A DNA stretch of 64,000 bases from Raineyella fluvialis (GTDB taxonomy: Bacteria > Actinomycetota > Actinomycetes > Propionibacteriales > Propionibacteriaceae). A program made the translations under genes and the position numbers. This document shows, piece by piece, positions 42,791-54,155 of this stretch. The stretch's first letter is position 1. Each line of letters begins with the position of its first letter. The notes under the pieces are model-generated. The model ran no database searches, was not told the DNA's origin, and worked only from the letters and a program-made list of their open reading frames with translations. The stretch spans positions 2,976,001-3,040,000 of the forward strand of contig NZ_CP045725.1 of NCBI RefSeq assembly GCF_009646095.1. Direction: 5' to 3'.

Positions 42791-45700
42791 GTGACCAACT
42801 CTTCATCGTCTTCGTCGAGCCTGCGGGCTGCCCTGGCACATCGTGTCGTCGTCGCCGACGGGGCGATGGGCACGATGCTGCAGCAGTACGACCTCGGTCT
42901 GGACGACTTCGAGGGTCACGAGGGCTGCAACGAGATCCTGTCGGTGACCAGGCCGGACGTCCTGCGCGAGATCCACGCGGCCTACTTCGAGGCCGGCTCC
43001 GACGCCGTTGAGACCAACACCTTCGGGACCAACCTGTCCGCCCTGGGCGAGTACGGGATCGCCGACCGGATCGCCGAGTTGGCGCTCGCCGCGGCGACCG
43101 TCGCCCGGCAGACGGCCGACGAGTGGTCGACGCCGGAGCGGCCCCGCTGGGTGCTCGGCAGCGTCGGGCCCGGCACCAAGCTGCCGACGCTGGGCCACGT
43201 ACGCTTCCGCGACCTGCGCGACGCGTACGAGGTGCAGGTCGCGGCGATGCTGGCCGGAGGCATCGACGGCGTCCTGATCGAGACCGCCCAGGACATCCTC
43301 CAGGCCAAGGCCGCGGTGATCGGCGCGAAGCGGGCCATCGCCGCGAGCGGCCTCGACATCCCGGTGATCGTCTCGGTCACCGTGGAGACGACCGGCACGA
43401 TGCTCGTCGGGTCCGAGATCGGCGCCGCGCTGGTCGCGCTGGAGCCGCTGGGCATCGACATGATCTCGATGAACTGCGCCACCGGCCCGGCCGAGATGCG
43501 CGAACACCTGCACCACCTCGCCGACAACTCCCGGATCATGGTCGGTTGCATGCCGAACGCCGGGCTGCCCGAGCTGACCGCCGACGGAGCCCGCTACCCG
43601 CTGCAGCCCGACCAACTGGCCGATGCCCTGGACGAGTACAGCCGGGACTTCGGTCTGTCCCTGGTCGGCGGCTGCTGCGGCACCACCCCGGAGCACATCC
43701 GCCAGGTCGTCGAGCGCGTCGGCGGCCGTGAACTCGCCCCCCGGCCGTACGTCCCGGTGCCGAGCGCCTCCTCGCTCTACACCGACGTGCCGTTCCGGCA
43801 GGACCTCTCCTATCTGGCGATCGGTGAGCGGACCAACGCCAACGGGTCGAAGGCCTTCCGCGAGGCGATGCTCGCGGAGAACTGGGACGAGTGCGTCGGG
43901 ATCGCGAAGTCACAGAGCCGCGGCGGGGCGCACCTGCTCGACCTGTGCGTCGACTACGTCGGCCGCGACGGGCGCGCGGACATGGACGAGCTGGCCTTCC
44001 GCTTCGCCACCGCCGTGACACTGCCGATCGTGCTGGACTCCACCGAGCCGCCGGTGATCGAAGCGGGGCTGGAACGCCTCGGTGGCCGGTCGGTGATCAA
44101 CTCGGTGAACTACGAGGACGGCGACGGCCCCGACTCCCGGATGGCCAAGGTGATGCCGATGGTGAAGGAGCACGGCGCCGCTGTCGTCGCCCTCACCATC
44201 GACGAGGAGGGCCAGGCCCGCACCGCCGAGTGGAAGGTACGGGTGGCGACCCGGCTGATCGAGGACCTGACCGGCAACTGGGGCCTGCGGCTGGGCGACA
44301 TCCTGGTCGACACGCTGACCTTCCCGATCGGCACCGGCCAGGAGGAGACACGCCGCGACGCCCTCGAGACGATCGAGGCGATCAAGGAGATCAAGCGCCG
44401 CTATCCCGAGGTGAACACCACCCTCGGGGTGTCGAACGTGTCCTTCGGGTTGGCTCCCGCCGCCCGCATCGTGCTCAACTCCGTGTTCCTGCACGAGGCG
44501 ACGGAGGCCGGCCTGGATTCCGCGATCGTGCACGCCGCCAAGATCATGCCGATGAACCGGATCCCCGACGACCAGCGCCAGGTCGCCCTGGACATGATCT
44601 ACGACCGGCGGACCGAGGACTACGACCCGCTGTCCACGTTCCTGCAGATGTTCGAGGGCGTCACCACGGCCGACCAGAAGGCCGAACGCGAGGCCGCGAT
44701 GGCGGCGATGCCGGTCGGTGAGCGGCTGAAGCAGCGCATCATCGACGGTGAGTCGAAGGGCATCGAGGCCGACCTCGACGAGGCGATGGGGGACACCGCG
44801 CCCCTCGACATCATCAACACCCACCTGCTGGACGGCATGAAGGTGGTCGGTGAACTCTTCGGGTCGGGCCAGATGCAGCTGCCCTTCGTGTTGCAGGCCG
44901 CCGAGACGATGAAGACGGCCGTCGCCTACCTCGAGCCGCACATGGAAGCCGACGCCTCGGGCGCGGGCAAGGGCACCATCGTGCTGGCCACCGTGAAGGG
45001 CGACGTGCACGACATCGGCAAGAACCTCGTCGACATCATCCTCACCAACAACGGCTACGACGTCGTCAACCTCGGCATCAAGCAGGCGGTGCAGACGATC
45101 ATCGACGCCGCCGAGGAACACCACGCGGATGCCATCGGCATGTCCGGACTGCTGGTGAAGTCGACCGTGGTGATGAGGGACAACCTGCTCGAGCTGAACA
45201 GCCGCGGCCTCGCCGCCCGCTATCCCGTCCTGCTCGGCGGCGCGGCCCTGACCCGCTCGTACGTGGAGCACGACCTGCAAGGGATGTTCGACGGCGACGT
45301 GCGCTACGCCAAGGACGCCTTCGAGGGCCTGTCGCTGATGAACACGCTGATGGACGTCAAGCGGGGGTGCCCGGCGCCGCGCTGCCCGCCCCGCGCGAGC
45401 GGCGGGTCAAGGCGGTGGACCGCCCTGATCAGCCGGCGGTGGAGGTGCCGGCGCGCTCCGACGTGGCGTACGACGTCGACGTGCCGACCCCGCCGTTCTG
45501 GGGCACCCGGATCGTCAAGGGCACGCCGCTGCGCGAGATCGTCGACTGGCTCGACGAGCGGGCCACCCTGATGGGCCGCTGGGGCCTGCGTGGCACCCGC
45601 GGCGGGGAGTCGTACGAGGAGGTCGCGCAACGGGAGGGGCGCCCGCGGATCCGCCTGCTGCTCGACCGGATCCGTACGGAGAACCTCGCCGAGCCGGCCG

Positions 45701-46293
45701 CCGTCTACGGCTACTTCCCGGTCTACTCGGCCGGCGACGAGGTGGTGCTCCTCGACCCCCAGACGCCCGAGGACCTGGACCGCGAAGTCGGACGGTTCCA
45801 CTTCCCGCGCCAGCAGCGTCCCCGCTTCCTGTGCATCGCGGACTTCTTCCGGGACCGGGCCCTCGCCGAGGCCAAGGGGCCGGACGTGATGCCCCTCCAG
45901 CTCGTCACGATGGGGGCCAACCTCTCCCGCGCGACAGCCGAACTCTTCGCCGCCAACAGCTACCGGGACTACCTGGAGCTGCACGGACTGGGGGTCCAGC
46001 TGGCCGAGGCGATGGCCGAGTGGATGCACGCCAGGATCCGCAGCGAGCTGGGCTTCGGCGCGCAGGACACCACCATCGATGCGATGGTGGCCGACCAGGC
46101 CTATCGGGGGTCGCGCTACTCCTTCGGCTACGGCGCCTGCCCCGACCTCGAGGACCGCGCGACGATCACCCGGCTCCTCGACGCCGCCAGGATCGGCGTG
46201 GAGCTCTCCGAGGAGTTCCAGCTGCACCCGGAGGAGTCGACCGACGCCTTCGTCGTCCACCACCCGGAGGCGAAGTACTTCAATGCTCGATGA
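42791..46293 (+). CDS. metH: Cobalamin-dependent methionine synthase (single-base frameshift)
   Basis: Transfers a methyl group from methyltetrahydrofolate through cobalamin to homocysteine. Domains in order: homocysteine-binding (VVADGAMGTMLQQYDL, VGGCCGTTPEHI), pterin-binding (IGERTNANGSKAFREAM), cobalamin cap and B12 domain with DVHDIGKN at about 738-745, and the activation domain (RPRFLCIADFF, HPEESTDAFVVHHPEAKYF). A run of five Gs (45363-45367; six expected) breaks the frame in the linker after MDVKRG; restored, the protein has 1167 residues, the usual length. Vitamin B12 dependence fits propionibacteria. The GTG at 42791 is favoured over upstream codons by the -10 box. The end overlaps the HAD gene by 11 bp. 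Confidence 0.93.
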
Positions 46294-47026
46294 AGTCAGG
46301 CCCGATGAAGTCACGCTTCCCTCCCTCGGGCCGCAGGGACACGTCGGGCGCCCGGCGGCGTGCCTGTGGGACTTCGACGGGACCCTCGCCGACACCGAAC
46401 CGTTCTGGATCGAGGCCGAGTACGAGCTGATGGACATGCTCGGCGGGGACTGGAACGAGGAGCACGCCCGCCGGATGATCGGCGCCGACCTGACCCACTC
46501 CGCCCGGTACATGCTGGGCGTGGCAGGCCGGGACGACGTCACTCCCCGCTGGGTCGTGGACTGGATGGTCGACCGGGTGACGGGCCGGATCCGCGGCGCG
46601 GACGAGCTGGCGTGGCGCCCCGGGGCGCTCGGGCTGCTCGCCGCTCTGGCCGAGGACGACGTGCCGTGCGCGCTCGTCTCCTCGTCGTGGCGACCGGTGC
46701 TCGACGCTGTTCTCGAGCGCCTCCCCGCTGGGACGTTCCGCGCTTCTGTCGCTGGTGACGAGGTGACCTGCGGCAAGCCCGCCCCTGACCCCTACCTGCG
46801 GGCCGCCGACCTGCTCGGCGTCGCGGCCGAGGACTGCGTCGTCTTCGAGGACTCCGTCACCGGCAGCACCGCCGGCCAGGCGGCGGGTGCCTGGGTGATC
46901 GGTGTGCCCAATCTCGTCCCGCTGCCCGTGATGCCGCGCCGGACCGTTCTGCGGACCCTGCACGGGATCACTCCCGCCGCCCTCTACGCCATGCGCGGCG
47001 CCGCCATCATCGAGGCCGTGCAGTGA
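46283..47026 (+). CDS. HAD-family hydrolase, phosphoglycolate phosphatase-like
   Basis: A 247-residue haloacid dehalogenase-type phosphatase. Motif I CLWDFDGTLADTEP carries the nucleophilic Asp, the helical cap follows (HARRMIGADLTHSARYMLG), motif II is ALVSSSW, and motifs III/IV are GDEVTCGKPAPDPYLRAADL and CVVFEDSVTGSTAG. The substrate cannot be told from sequence. The ATG at 46283 overlaps metH by 11 bp, so the two are coupled, as in several actinobacteria. The lipoprotein gene starts 13 bp after it. Confidence 0.88.
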   Translation: MLDEVRPDEVTLPSLGPQGHVGRPAACLWDFDGTLADTEPFWIEAEYELMDMLGGDWNEEHARRMIGADLTHSARYMLGVAGRDDVTPRWVVDWMVDRVTGRIRGADELAWRPGALGLLAALAEDDVPCALVSSSWRPVLDAVLERLPAGTFRASVAGDEVTCGKPAPDPYLRAADLLGVAAEDCVVFEDSVTGSTAGQAAGAWVIGVPNLVPLPVMPRRTVLRTLHGITPAALYAMRGAAIIEAVQ

Positions 47027-47039
47027 AACGGCAGGTGCC

Positions 47040-48592
47040 GTGAGACGGCGGATGATCGGCGCGGCGCTCGCGCTGGCCGCCGTCACGGTTGCCGGCTGCA
47101 CCCCGCAGACCGTCCCGCCGGTCCCCGGGGTGAACCAGCCGGTCCCGCACGAGTCCCCCAGTCCCACCCCCACGCCCCGTCCCGACCGGGACTTCACCGT
47201 GGGGACCACCGACGCCATCACCACGACGGACCCGGCGGCGATGACCACCGGAGGATCCGAGACGATCGCGTTCTCGGTCTTCCAGCGGCTGATGACCACG
47301 CCCGCCGGCGAGGATCTGCTCAAGCCGGACGCCGCGCGCGACTGCATCTTCCAGCAGGCGACGGTCTACACCTGCACCCTGCTGGACGGGCTCCGCTTCC
47401 AGTCGGGGCGTCCGGTCACGTCGTCGGACGTCAAGTACTCCATCGAGCGCGCCAAGCGCCTCAACGTGGCCGGCTCGGGCGTCGCGCAGCTCGCCTCCAT
47501 CAGCGCCATCGACACCCCCGATCCACAGACCGTACGGTTCGTGCTCTCCTATCCCGACACCGACATCGGCTACGCGCTCGCCACGTCTGCCGCCTCCATC
47601 GTCGACCCGGACATCTACCCGGCCGACAAGGTCGCCGAGCCGACCACCCGGCCCATCGGGTCGGGGCCCTACCGCGTCACGGCCAACGGCGCCGGCACCT
47701 GGTCCTTCGCCCGGTACGAGGGCTACCAGGGCTACTCTCCCGCCTCCGTCGTCCGTGTCGTCCTGCGCGAGTACGACCGCTCGGCCGCGCTGGAGCAGGC
47801 GATGATGTCCGGCGACGTCGACGCCACCTGGCGTGGGCTCTCCGCCGCGGCCGTCATCCGGCAACGGGCCGCGGCCACGGCCGATTCCAGCACGGCGTCG
47901 GCCAAGCCCGTCTCCGGGCTGACACCGGTCACCATGGCGGGGTCACGGGTGCTGCGACTGGCCTGGAACCCCGGGTCCACGTACGCCGGTGACGCCGCCG
48001 TCCGGGCCTTCATCAGCCAGGCGACCGGCGAGCGGCGCACCATGACCGGTCTGCTGCCGCAGGGCGTGACCGGGGCCCGGACCGGTCTCTTCCCGGCCGG
48101 TGGCACGCCGGTGCTGGAGAAGCCGAACGGCGCCCCGATCCGACTCACCCTCGGCTACGACCCGCGGATGCCCGACGGGGCGGATCTGGCCGCCGAGCTG
48201 GCGCGCACCCTCGAGGGGACCGGACTGGCGAGCGTCACCGTCACCCCCGAGGCCGCGGGATCCGGCACCCGATCGGCCGACCTCCAGTTGGTCGACGAAC
48301 GGGCGGGGACCTGGACCACCCGCGCTTGGCTGCAGCGGGCGACGGACGTCGCCGCCTCCCCGCACGCCCAGGAGATGCAGACCGTCCTCACCCGGGGGCT
48401 GCCGTCCTCGGACCAACCCACCCACAAGGCGGCGGTGAGCCAACTGCAGTACCTGGCCGCCGAGGATGCCTACGTCACCCCGTTGGCCCAGTCGGACGAG
48501 GCGGTCTTCGTCCGCAACGGGTGGACCGTCGACCTGCTCCGGTTGGGCCGGGGTGGCAGCTCGACCTGGCGGCCTTCGGCAAGAACAGCTGA
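47040..48592 (+). CDS. Peptide/oligopeptide-binding lipoprotein, family 5 (single-base frameshift)
   Basis: Extracellular solute-binding protein, family 5, of ABC importers for peptides or related ligands. A lipoprotein signal peptide (MIGAALALAAVTVAGC, lipid-modified Cys at about 20) is followed by a Pro-rich linker and the binding fold (TTDPAAMTTGGSETIAFSVF, CTLLDGLRFQSGRPVTSSDV, GSGPYRVTANGAG). Near the C-terminus one G is missing (GG at 48555-48556, GGG expected). The broken frame reads on into trmI, whereas repair gives QLDLAAFGKNS and a stop at 48592, 517 residues. No permease or ATPase genes accompany it. Start is GTG 47040, or ATG 47052. Confidence 0.85.
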
Positions 48593-48605
48593 GAAGGGAC
48601 ACGAC

Positions 48606-49537
48606 GTGACCGGAAACGACACCCACCTCTCCGGGGTGCGGCTGGGACCCCTGCAGCCAGGGGAGCGGGTCAACCTGTCGGACCCCAAGGGCCGGCGGCA
48701 CTCGATCATCCTGCAGCCCGGCGGGTCCTTCTTCACCTCCCGCGGCGAGATCCGCCACGACGCCTTGATCGGGCGCCCGGACGGCATCACCGTCGAGTCC
48801 AGCCTCGGGCAGACGTACGTCTGCTTCCGGCCGCTGCTGGAGGAGTTCACCGTGTCGATGAAGCGCGGCGCGGCGGTGATCTACCCCAAGGACGCGGCGA
48901 TGATCACCATGTTCACCGACGTGTTCCCCGGTGCCCGCGTGCTCGAGGCCGGCGTCGGCTCGGGGCCCTGACCCTCTCGCTGCTGCGGGCGGTCGGACCG
49001 ACCGGCGTCGTGCACTCCTACGAGCGGCGCGAGGAGTTCGCCGCGGTGGCCGAGCGCAACGTCACCGCCTTCTTCTCCGGCCGTCCGGACAACTGGCACC
49101 TGCACCACGGCGACCTGGCGGAGGTGATCACCGAGGACCCGGTCGACCGGGTGGTGCTGGACATGCTCGCTCCGTGGGACTGCCTCGACGCCGTCACCGG
49201 GCGGCTCGTGGGCGGCGGACTGCTCTGCGTCTACGTGGCCACGACCACCCAGATGGGGCGGGTGATGGACACGCTGCGCAGCACCCGGTGCTACACGGAG
49301 CCTCGCGCCACGGAGACGACCATCCGGTCCTGGCACGCCGAGGGACTGGCGATCCGGCCCGGGCACCAGACCTCGGGGCACACCGGCTTCCTGGTCATCG
49401 CCCGGCGGATGGCCCACGGCGTCGACGCGCCGCTGCGCAAGCGTCGCCCCGCCCCCGGAGCGTACGGGCCCGACTACCGCGGCCCGATCCCGCCCGGCGT
49501 GCCGATCAGCGAGGTCGAGGAGGACACCGATGAATGA
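48606..49537 (+). CDS. trmI: tRNA (adenine-N1)-methyltransferase TrmI (single-base frameshift)
   Basis: Methylates adenosine 58 in the T-loop of tRNAs using SAM. The N-terminal part (GPLQPGERVNLSDPKGRRHS, RPLLEEFTVSMKRGAAVIYP, MFTDVFPGARVLEAGVGSG) stops at four Gs (48962-48965; five expected), then ALTLSLLRAVGPTGVVHSYE resumes one frame over with DRVVLDMLAPWDCLDAVTG, and ends at 49537; 310 residues when repaired. It uses GTG 48606 after GAGAAGGGA. trmI upstream of the proteasomal ATPase is the conserved arrangement in actinobacteria; here it overlaps arc by 8 bp. Confidence 0.9.
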
Positions 49538-51211
49538 GACCGGCGCGGGAGCGACGCCCGACCAGCTGCAGGCCGAGATCTATCGGCTCCGCGACGAGGT
49601 GCGCACTCTCACCGAGCAGTCGCGGCGACTGGCCCAGGAGAAGGGCTCGGCGGACCGTCGGGTCGCCCAGCTCCGCATCGAGGTGCGCGGTGCGGCCGAC
49701 CAGAACCAGCGCCTCACCGAGGTCCTCGGCCAGACCCGGGACCAACTGGTGGCGCTCAAGGAGAAGCTCGACGAGCTGCGCCGCCCGCCGTCCTCGTTCG
49801 GCCTGGTGACCGGGCTGCCCGGCGGCCAGGTCGCCGACGTCGCCCTCGGTCAGCGGCGCCTGCGCGTCCAGGTGACGCCCAGCCTCGAGATGGGGGAGCT
49901 GCGGGTCGGCAGTCAGGTGCTGCTCAATGACGTGCCCCAGGTGATCGGCGTCGCCGACGTGGCCGTGACCGGCGAGATGGCCACGGTCAAGGAGGTCCTC
50001 GACGACGGCCGGCTGCTCGTCAGCACCGGCACCGACCGCGAGGAGGTGCTGCACCGCGGCGCCGCCCTCGAGGGCCAGCAGCTGCGGGTCGGGCACTCCC
50101 TGCTCGTCGACACCCGCGCCGGCATCGCGCTGGACCGGGTCCCCACCACGGACGTGGCGGACCTGCTGCTGGAGGAGACGCCGGCCGTGGCGTACGAGGA
50201 CATCGGCGGACTCAGCTCCCAGATCGAGCAGATCCGCGACGCCGTCGAACTGCCGTTCCGCCACCGCGAGCTGTTCGGCGCCTACGACCTCACCCCGCCC
50301 AAGGGCATCCTGCTCTACGGACCTCCCGGCTGCGGCAAGACGATGATCGCCAAGGCCGTCGCCCACTCGCTGTCCGGGGAGGAAGGGGCGGACGGACGCG
50401 CCTACTTCTTCAACATCAAGGGCCCCAACTGCTGAACAAGTACGTCGGCGAGTCCGAGCGCCAGATCCGGGTGGTCTTCCAGCGCGCCCGCGACAAGGCG
50501 TCGGGCGGGGCTCCCGTGGTGATCTTCTTCGATGAGATGGAGTCGATCTTCCGCACCCGCGGCACCGGCCTGTCCTCCGACGTCGAGACGACGATCGTGC
50601 CGCAGTTGCTCGCCGAGATCGACGGGGTGGAGAAGCTCGCCAACGTCATCGTCATCGGTGCCTCGAACCGGCAGGACATGATCGACCCGGCGATCCTGCG
50701 CCCCGGCCGCTTCGACGTCAAGATCCGCATCCATCGGCCCGACCGCCGCGCCGCGGAGGAGATCTTCGCGACCTACCTCAATGATCGGGTGCCGATCCGG
50801 GAGGGGCAGACCCGCGCCGGCATGATCGAGGTCGCGCTCGACCGGCTCTACGCCACGGACGCGCTCTCCGAGGTCTTCGAGGTGACGTACGCGTCCGGGG
50901 CGAGCGCCATCATCCGCTCCGGCGACCTCGTGTCCGGGGCAATGATCGAGTCGATCGTCTCCCGGGCCAAGAAGTTCGCCATCAAGGAGGTGCTCGCCGG
51001 CGGCCCCGCGGGGATCAGCGTCCAGCACCTGCTCGACTCGACCCGGACCGAACTGACCGAGAACACCGACCAGCCGACGGCCGATCCGGCCGACTGGGCC
51101 CGGGTGCTCGGCACTGACCAGGGCGAGCACGCCGGGGAGGCGATCGTCGCCGTGCGCCCGCTGCGCCGGGCCGATCCCGGTCCCGGCGCGGGCACCGGCC
51201 AGTACCTGTGA
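49530..51211 (+). CDS. arc: Proteasome-associated ATPase ARC/Mpa (single-base frameshift)
   Basis: AAA+ unfoldase that recognises pupylated proteins and feeds them into the 20S proteasome. It has an N-terminal coiled coil that binds Pup (about 10-75), OB-type domains ([20 protein letters not shown]), Walker A (GPPGCGKTM), Walker B ([11 protein letters not shown]), the arginine-finger region ([17 protein letters not shown]) and the C-terminal GQYL that docks onto the proteasome. One base is missing near 50424-50430, where [16 protein letters not shown] is expected; repaired it is 560 residues. It overlaps trmI and leads into the dop-pup-prcBA cluster. Confidence 0.93.
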
Positions 51212-51218
51212 GTCCGGC

Positions 51219-51224
51219 TAGGGT
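51219..51224 (+). promoter_or_regulatory. Candidate -10 box inside the proteasome cluster
   Basis: TAGGGT ends 7 nt before the GTG at 51232. It could give the DUF3054-dop-pup-prcBA part its own leaderless transcript. Confidence 0.4.
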
Positions 51225-51231
51225 GGGGCGG

Positions 51232-51597
51232 GTGAGAGCTGCGTACGTCCTGCTGGCCGATCTGGTGTGTGTCGTCGTCTTCGCGAGCCTGGGGCGCGGA
51301 GCCCACGGGGAGGCCGTCGGCGCGGCCCTGGTGGCCGGCACCGCGTGGCCGTTCCTCGTCGGCTGCCTGGCGGGCTGGGCCGTCCTGCGCGCCTGGCGGA
51401 CGCCGCTGCGGCCCCGCATCGGGGTGGCGCTGATGGTGATCACGGTGGCGGTGGGCCACGTGCTGCGGGTGGTGGCCGGCGGCCGGACGCACTGGTCGTT
51501 CATCCTGGTCAGCATCATCGCCCTGACCGTGCTGCTGGTCGGGTGGCGGCTGGCGGCTCAGCTCGTACGCGGCCGCCGCGGGAGCCTCGCCCGGTGA
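51232..51597 (+). CDS. DUF3054 family membrane protein
   Basis: A 121-residue protein with four hydrophobic helices (AAYVLLADLVCVVVFASLG, VAGTAWPFLVGCLAGWAVLR, IGVALMVITVAVGHVLRVV, WSFILVSIIALTVLLVGWRL) and the family's GRGAHGE and TAWPFL motifs. DUF3054 is typical of actinobacteria and of unknown function. Start is taken as GTG 51232 because of the leaderless -10 box; GTG 51208, overlapping the arc stop, would add eight residues. The stop overlaps dop by 4 bp. Its place between arc and dop is unusual, since these are normally adjacent. Confidence 0.75.
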   Translation: MRAAYVLLADLVCVVVFASLGRGAHGEAVGAALVAGTAWPFLVGCLAGWAVLRAWRTPLRPRIGVALMVITVAVGHVLRVVAGGRTHWSFILVSIIALTVLLVGWRLAAQLVRGRRGSLAR

Positions 51598-53102
51598 ACG
51601 CAGCGCGGGCGCGGGTCCACGGGTTGGAGACGGAGTACGGCATCAGCCTGCTCGGCGTGCCCACCGACGAGGCCCCGCACCCGATGTACCTGGCCAACCA
51701 CGTGGTCAGGACCTATCTCGAGTCGATCGGCTTCGGCCTGGGCCGGTGGGACTACACCGCCGAGTCCCCGCTGATCGATGCCCGCGGCTTCACCATGCCG
51801 CGGGAACGGGCCACTCTCGACCAGCTCACCGACATCGACCAGGGCCTCGGCAACGCCATGCTGGACAACGGCGCCCGGCTCTACGTCGACCACGCCCACC
51901 CCGAGTACTCCGGGCCCGAGGTGCGCACCGCCCGGGACGCGCTGGTGTGGGACCGGGCCGGGGACGCGATCATGCTCGACGCCGTCCGCGCGGCCTCCGC
52001 GGCGATCGGCCACGAGATCCGTCTGTATCGCAACAACACCGACTCCAAGGGCGCTTCGTACGGCACCCACGAGAACTACCTCGTCGATCGGGCCGTCCCG
52101 TTCGAGCGGATCGTCCGCGACTTCACCGGCTTCCTGGTCTCGCGCACGGTGCTGATCGGTGCCGGTCGGGTCGGACTGGGCCAGTGGGGCCAGGCGGCGG
52201 GCTTCCAACTGGGCCAGCGCCCCGACTTCTTCGAGACCGAGGTGGCTCTCGAGACCACCGTCCGTCGTCCGATCATCAACACCCGCGACGAGCCGCACGC
52301 CCTGCGGCGGCGCTGGCGGCGCCTGCACGTCATCACCGGGGATGCCAACCAGGCGCAGTTCGCCGGCTGGCTCAAGGTGGGCAGCGCCTCACTCGCCGTC
52401 CGCCTGGTGGAGGCCGATCGAGCGCCGGACCTGCGCCCGGCCCGGCCGGTCGACGCCTTCCGGGCGATCTCCCACGATCCCGATCTCACCCGTACGGTCA
52501 CGCTGCGCGACGGCCGGACGGCCACCGGGCTGGAGATCCAGCAGGCCTGGCACGACGCCTGCCGCACCCTCGACGACCTCGGCCCGGAGGACGAGGAGAT
52601 CCTGGGCGCCTGGCAGGAGGTCCTCGACGACCTTCGGGTCGACTGGCGGCGGACGGCCGATCGGCTCGACTGGGCCGCCAAGCGACAGCTGCTGGAGTCC
52701 TACCGGGCCCGGGACGGGCTGGCCTGGGACGACCCCAAGCTGGCCCTGGTGGACCTGCAGTACGCCGACATCGACCCGGCCCGCAGCCTGGCCCGGCGAC
52801 TCGAGCAGGCCGGCCGGCTGCGTACGCTCGTCACCCCCGAGGAGGTGGCGACGGCGCGGCGGACGCCCCCGAGCGACACCCGGGCCTGGGCCCGGGGGCG
52901 GATCGTCGGCCGGTTCATCGACGAGCTGCTCGGCGCGGGCTGGGACGGACTGACGTTCGCCGGTGAGGCGGGACGGGGCATCGTCCGTCTGGAGATGATG
53001 GACCCGTTTGGGGGCACCCGGGCCGCGGTGGGGGAGCGGGTCGAGGCCGCCGGGCGGCCGGCCGACCTTGCCGACCTCTTCCCGAGCGTCTTCGCCGGGT
53101 AG
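51594..53102 (+). CDS. dop: Pup deamidase/depupylase Dop
   Basis: Converts the C-terminal glutamine of Pup to glutamate, making it competent for ligation, and also removes Pup from substrates. The 502-residue carboxylate-amine ligase-like protein begins [11 protein letters not shown] and has [29 protein letters not shown] (the Dop-type motif), [15 protein letters not shown] and the C-terminal [10 protein letters not shown]. Start sequence and motifs distinguish it from the ligase PafA. GTG at 51594 overlaps the preceding stop. pup follows 54 bp downstream with its own strong ribosome binding site. Confidence 0.93.
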   Translation: MNAARARVHGLETEYGISLLGVPTDEAPHPMYLANHVVRTYLESIGFGLGRWDYTAESPLIDARGFTMPRERATLDQLTDIDQGLGNAMLDNGARLYVDHAHPEYSGPEVRTARDALVWDRAGDAIMLDAVRAASAAIGHEIRLYRNNTDSKGASYGTHENYLVDRAVPFERIVRDFTGFLVSRTVLIGAGRVGLGQWGQAAGFQLGQRPDFFETEVALETTVRRPIINTRDEPHALRRRWRRLHVITGDANQAQFAGWLKVGSASLAVRLVEADRAPDLRPARPVDAFRAISHDPDLTRTVTLRDGRTATGLEIQQAWHDACRTLDDLGPEDEEILGAWQEVLDDLRVDWRRTADRLDWAAKRQLLESYRARDGLAWDDPKLALVDLQYADIDPARSLARRLEQAGRLRTLVTPEEVATARRTPPSDTRAWARGRIVGRFIDELLGAGWDGLTFAGEAGRGIVRLEMMDPFGGTRAAVGERVEAAGRPADLADLFPSVFAG

Positions 53103-53156
53103 CGACATCTTCCGCGGGTAGGATCGGTCTGCCCCCGGTGCCGGAAGGAGAAAGCG

Positions 53157-53339
53157 ATGTCCGAGCAGCAGCACGCGCGACACCACGTCGAGGAGTCGAC
53201 CGAGGAGGTGGAGGCGCAGCGCTCCACCCGGCAACAGGAGGACGAGGGATTCGACGCCCTGCTGGACCAGATCGACGCGGTCCTGGAGACCAACGCCGAG
53301 GAGTTCGTCCGCGGTTTCGTGCAGAAGGGCGGACAGTGA
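53157..53339 (+). CDS. pup: Prokaryotic ubiquitin-like protein Pup
   Basis: Small, intrinsically disordered modifier attached to lysines of proteins destined for the proteasome. The 60-residue product has the acidic helical region [20 protein letters not shown] that binds ARC, and the canonical C-terminus [11 protein letters not shown]. It ends in Gln, so Dop must deamidate it before ligation. The ATG at 53157 follows GGAAGGAG. It overlaps prcB by 4 bp (GTGA), as in other pup-prcB-prcA operons. Confidence 0.96.
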   Translation: MSEQQHARHHVEESTEEVEAQRSTRQQEDEGFDALLDQIDAVLETNAEEFVRGFVQKGGQ

Positions 53340-54136
53340 GCGACGAGATGAACAGCTCCTTCACGGAGCTGCTGAACCGCGTCGCCCCGGACCTGCTGCC
53401 TTCGCGCCGCGTCCCGACCGGTCCCGCGGAGGGCCTGACCTCGCACGGCACCACCATCGTCTCGGCCACCTTCCCGCACGGAGTGGTGATGGCCGGCGAC
53501 CGGCGGGCCACGATGGCGAACATGATCGCCCAGCGCGACATCCAGAAGGTCTACGCCTCCGACGAGTTCTCCCTGGTCGGCATCGCCGGCGCCGCCGGCC
53601 TGGCCGTCGAGATGGTCCGGCTCTTCCGGGTCGAGCTCGAGCACTACGAGAAGATCGAGGGCGCGCCGCTGTCGCTCGACGGCAAGGCGAACCGGCTGGC
53701 CGCCCTGATCCGCGGCAACCTCGGTATGGCCCTGCAGGGGCTCGCGGTGCTCCCGCTCTTCGCCGGCTGGGACCTGGCCCGGGACCTCGGGCGGATCTTC
53801 TCCTATGACGCGACCGGCGGACGGTACGAGGAGAAGGCGTTCCACTCGGTGGGGTCGGGGTCGATCTTCGCCCGCGGCTCCCTGAAGAAGCTCTACCGCC
53901 CCGATCTCGACCTGCAGGGCTGCGCCACCGTCGTGGTGCAGGCCCTGTTCGACGCCGCCGACGACGACTCGGCCACCGGCGGGCCCGACCTGATGCGCGG
54001 CATCTACCCGATCATCATGGTCGCCGGGCCCGACGGGGTGCACCAGTTGTCGGACGAGGAGATGACGCAGATCACCGACCGGGTGATCGAGGGTCGCCGC
54101 CGGCGCCCCGACGGCCCCGCGGCCGACCTGGTCTGA
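53336..54136 (+). CDS. prcB: Proteasome beta subunit
   Basis: Catalytic subunit of the 20S core particle. The 266-residue precursor has a 38-residue propeptide ([20 protein letters not shown] region) cut at SHG|TTIVSA, exposing Thr39 as the catalytic nucleophile; downstream are [40 protein letters not shown] and [19 protein letters not shown]. Length and propeptide match actinobacterial PrcB. GTG 53336 overlaps the pup stop; ATG 53348 is an alternative. prcA follows 19 bp later. Confidence 0.95.
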   Translation: MSDEMNSSFTELLNRVAPDLLPSRRVPTGPAEGLTSHGTTIVSATFPHGVVMAGDRRATMANMIAQRDIQKVYASDEFSLVGIAGAAGLAVEMVRLFRVELEHYEKIEGAPLSLDGKANRLAALIRGNLGMALQGLAVLPLFAGWDLARDLGRIFSYDATGGRYEEKAFHSVGSGSIFARGSLKKLYRPDLDLQGCATVVVQALFDAADDDSATGGPDLMRGIYPIIMVAGPDGVHQLSDEEMTQITDRVIEGRRRRPDGPAADLV

Positions 54137-54155
54137 CCACCGGAGGGACACGTTC

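Noticed and set aside
47040-48971. Apparent fusion of the lipoprotein with the tRNA methyltransferase
   Set aside because: The run-on arises from one missing G near 48556; with it restored the lipoprotein stops at 48592 and trmI starts at its own GTG with a ribosome binding site.
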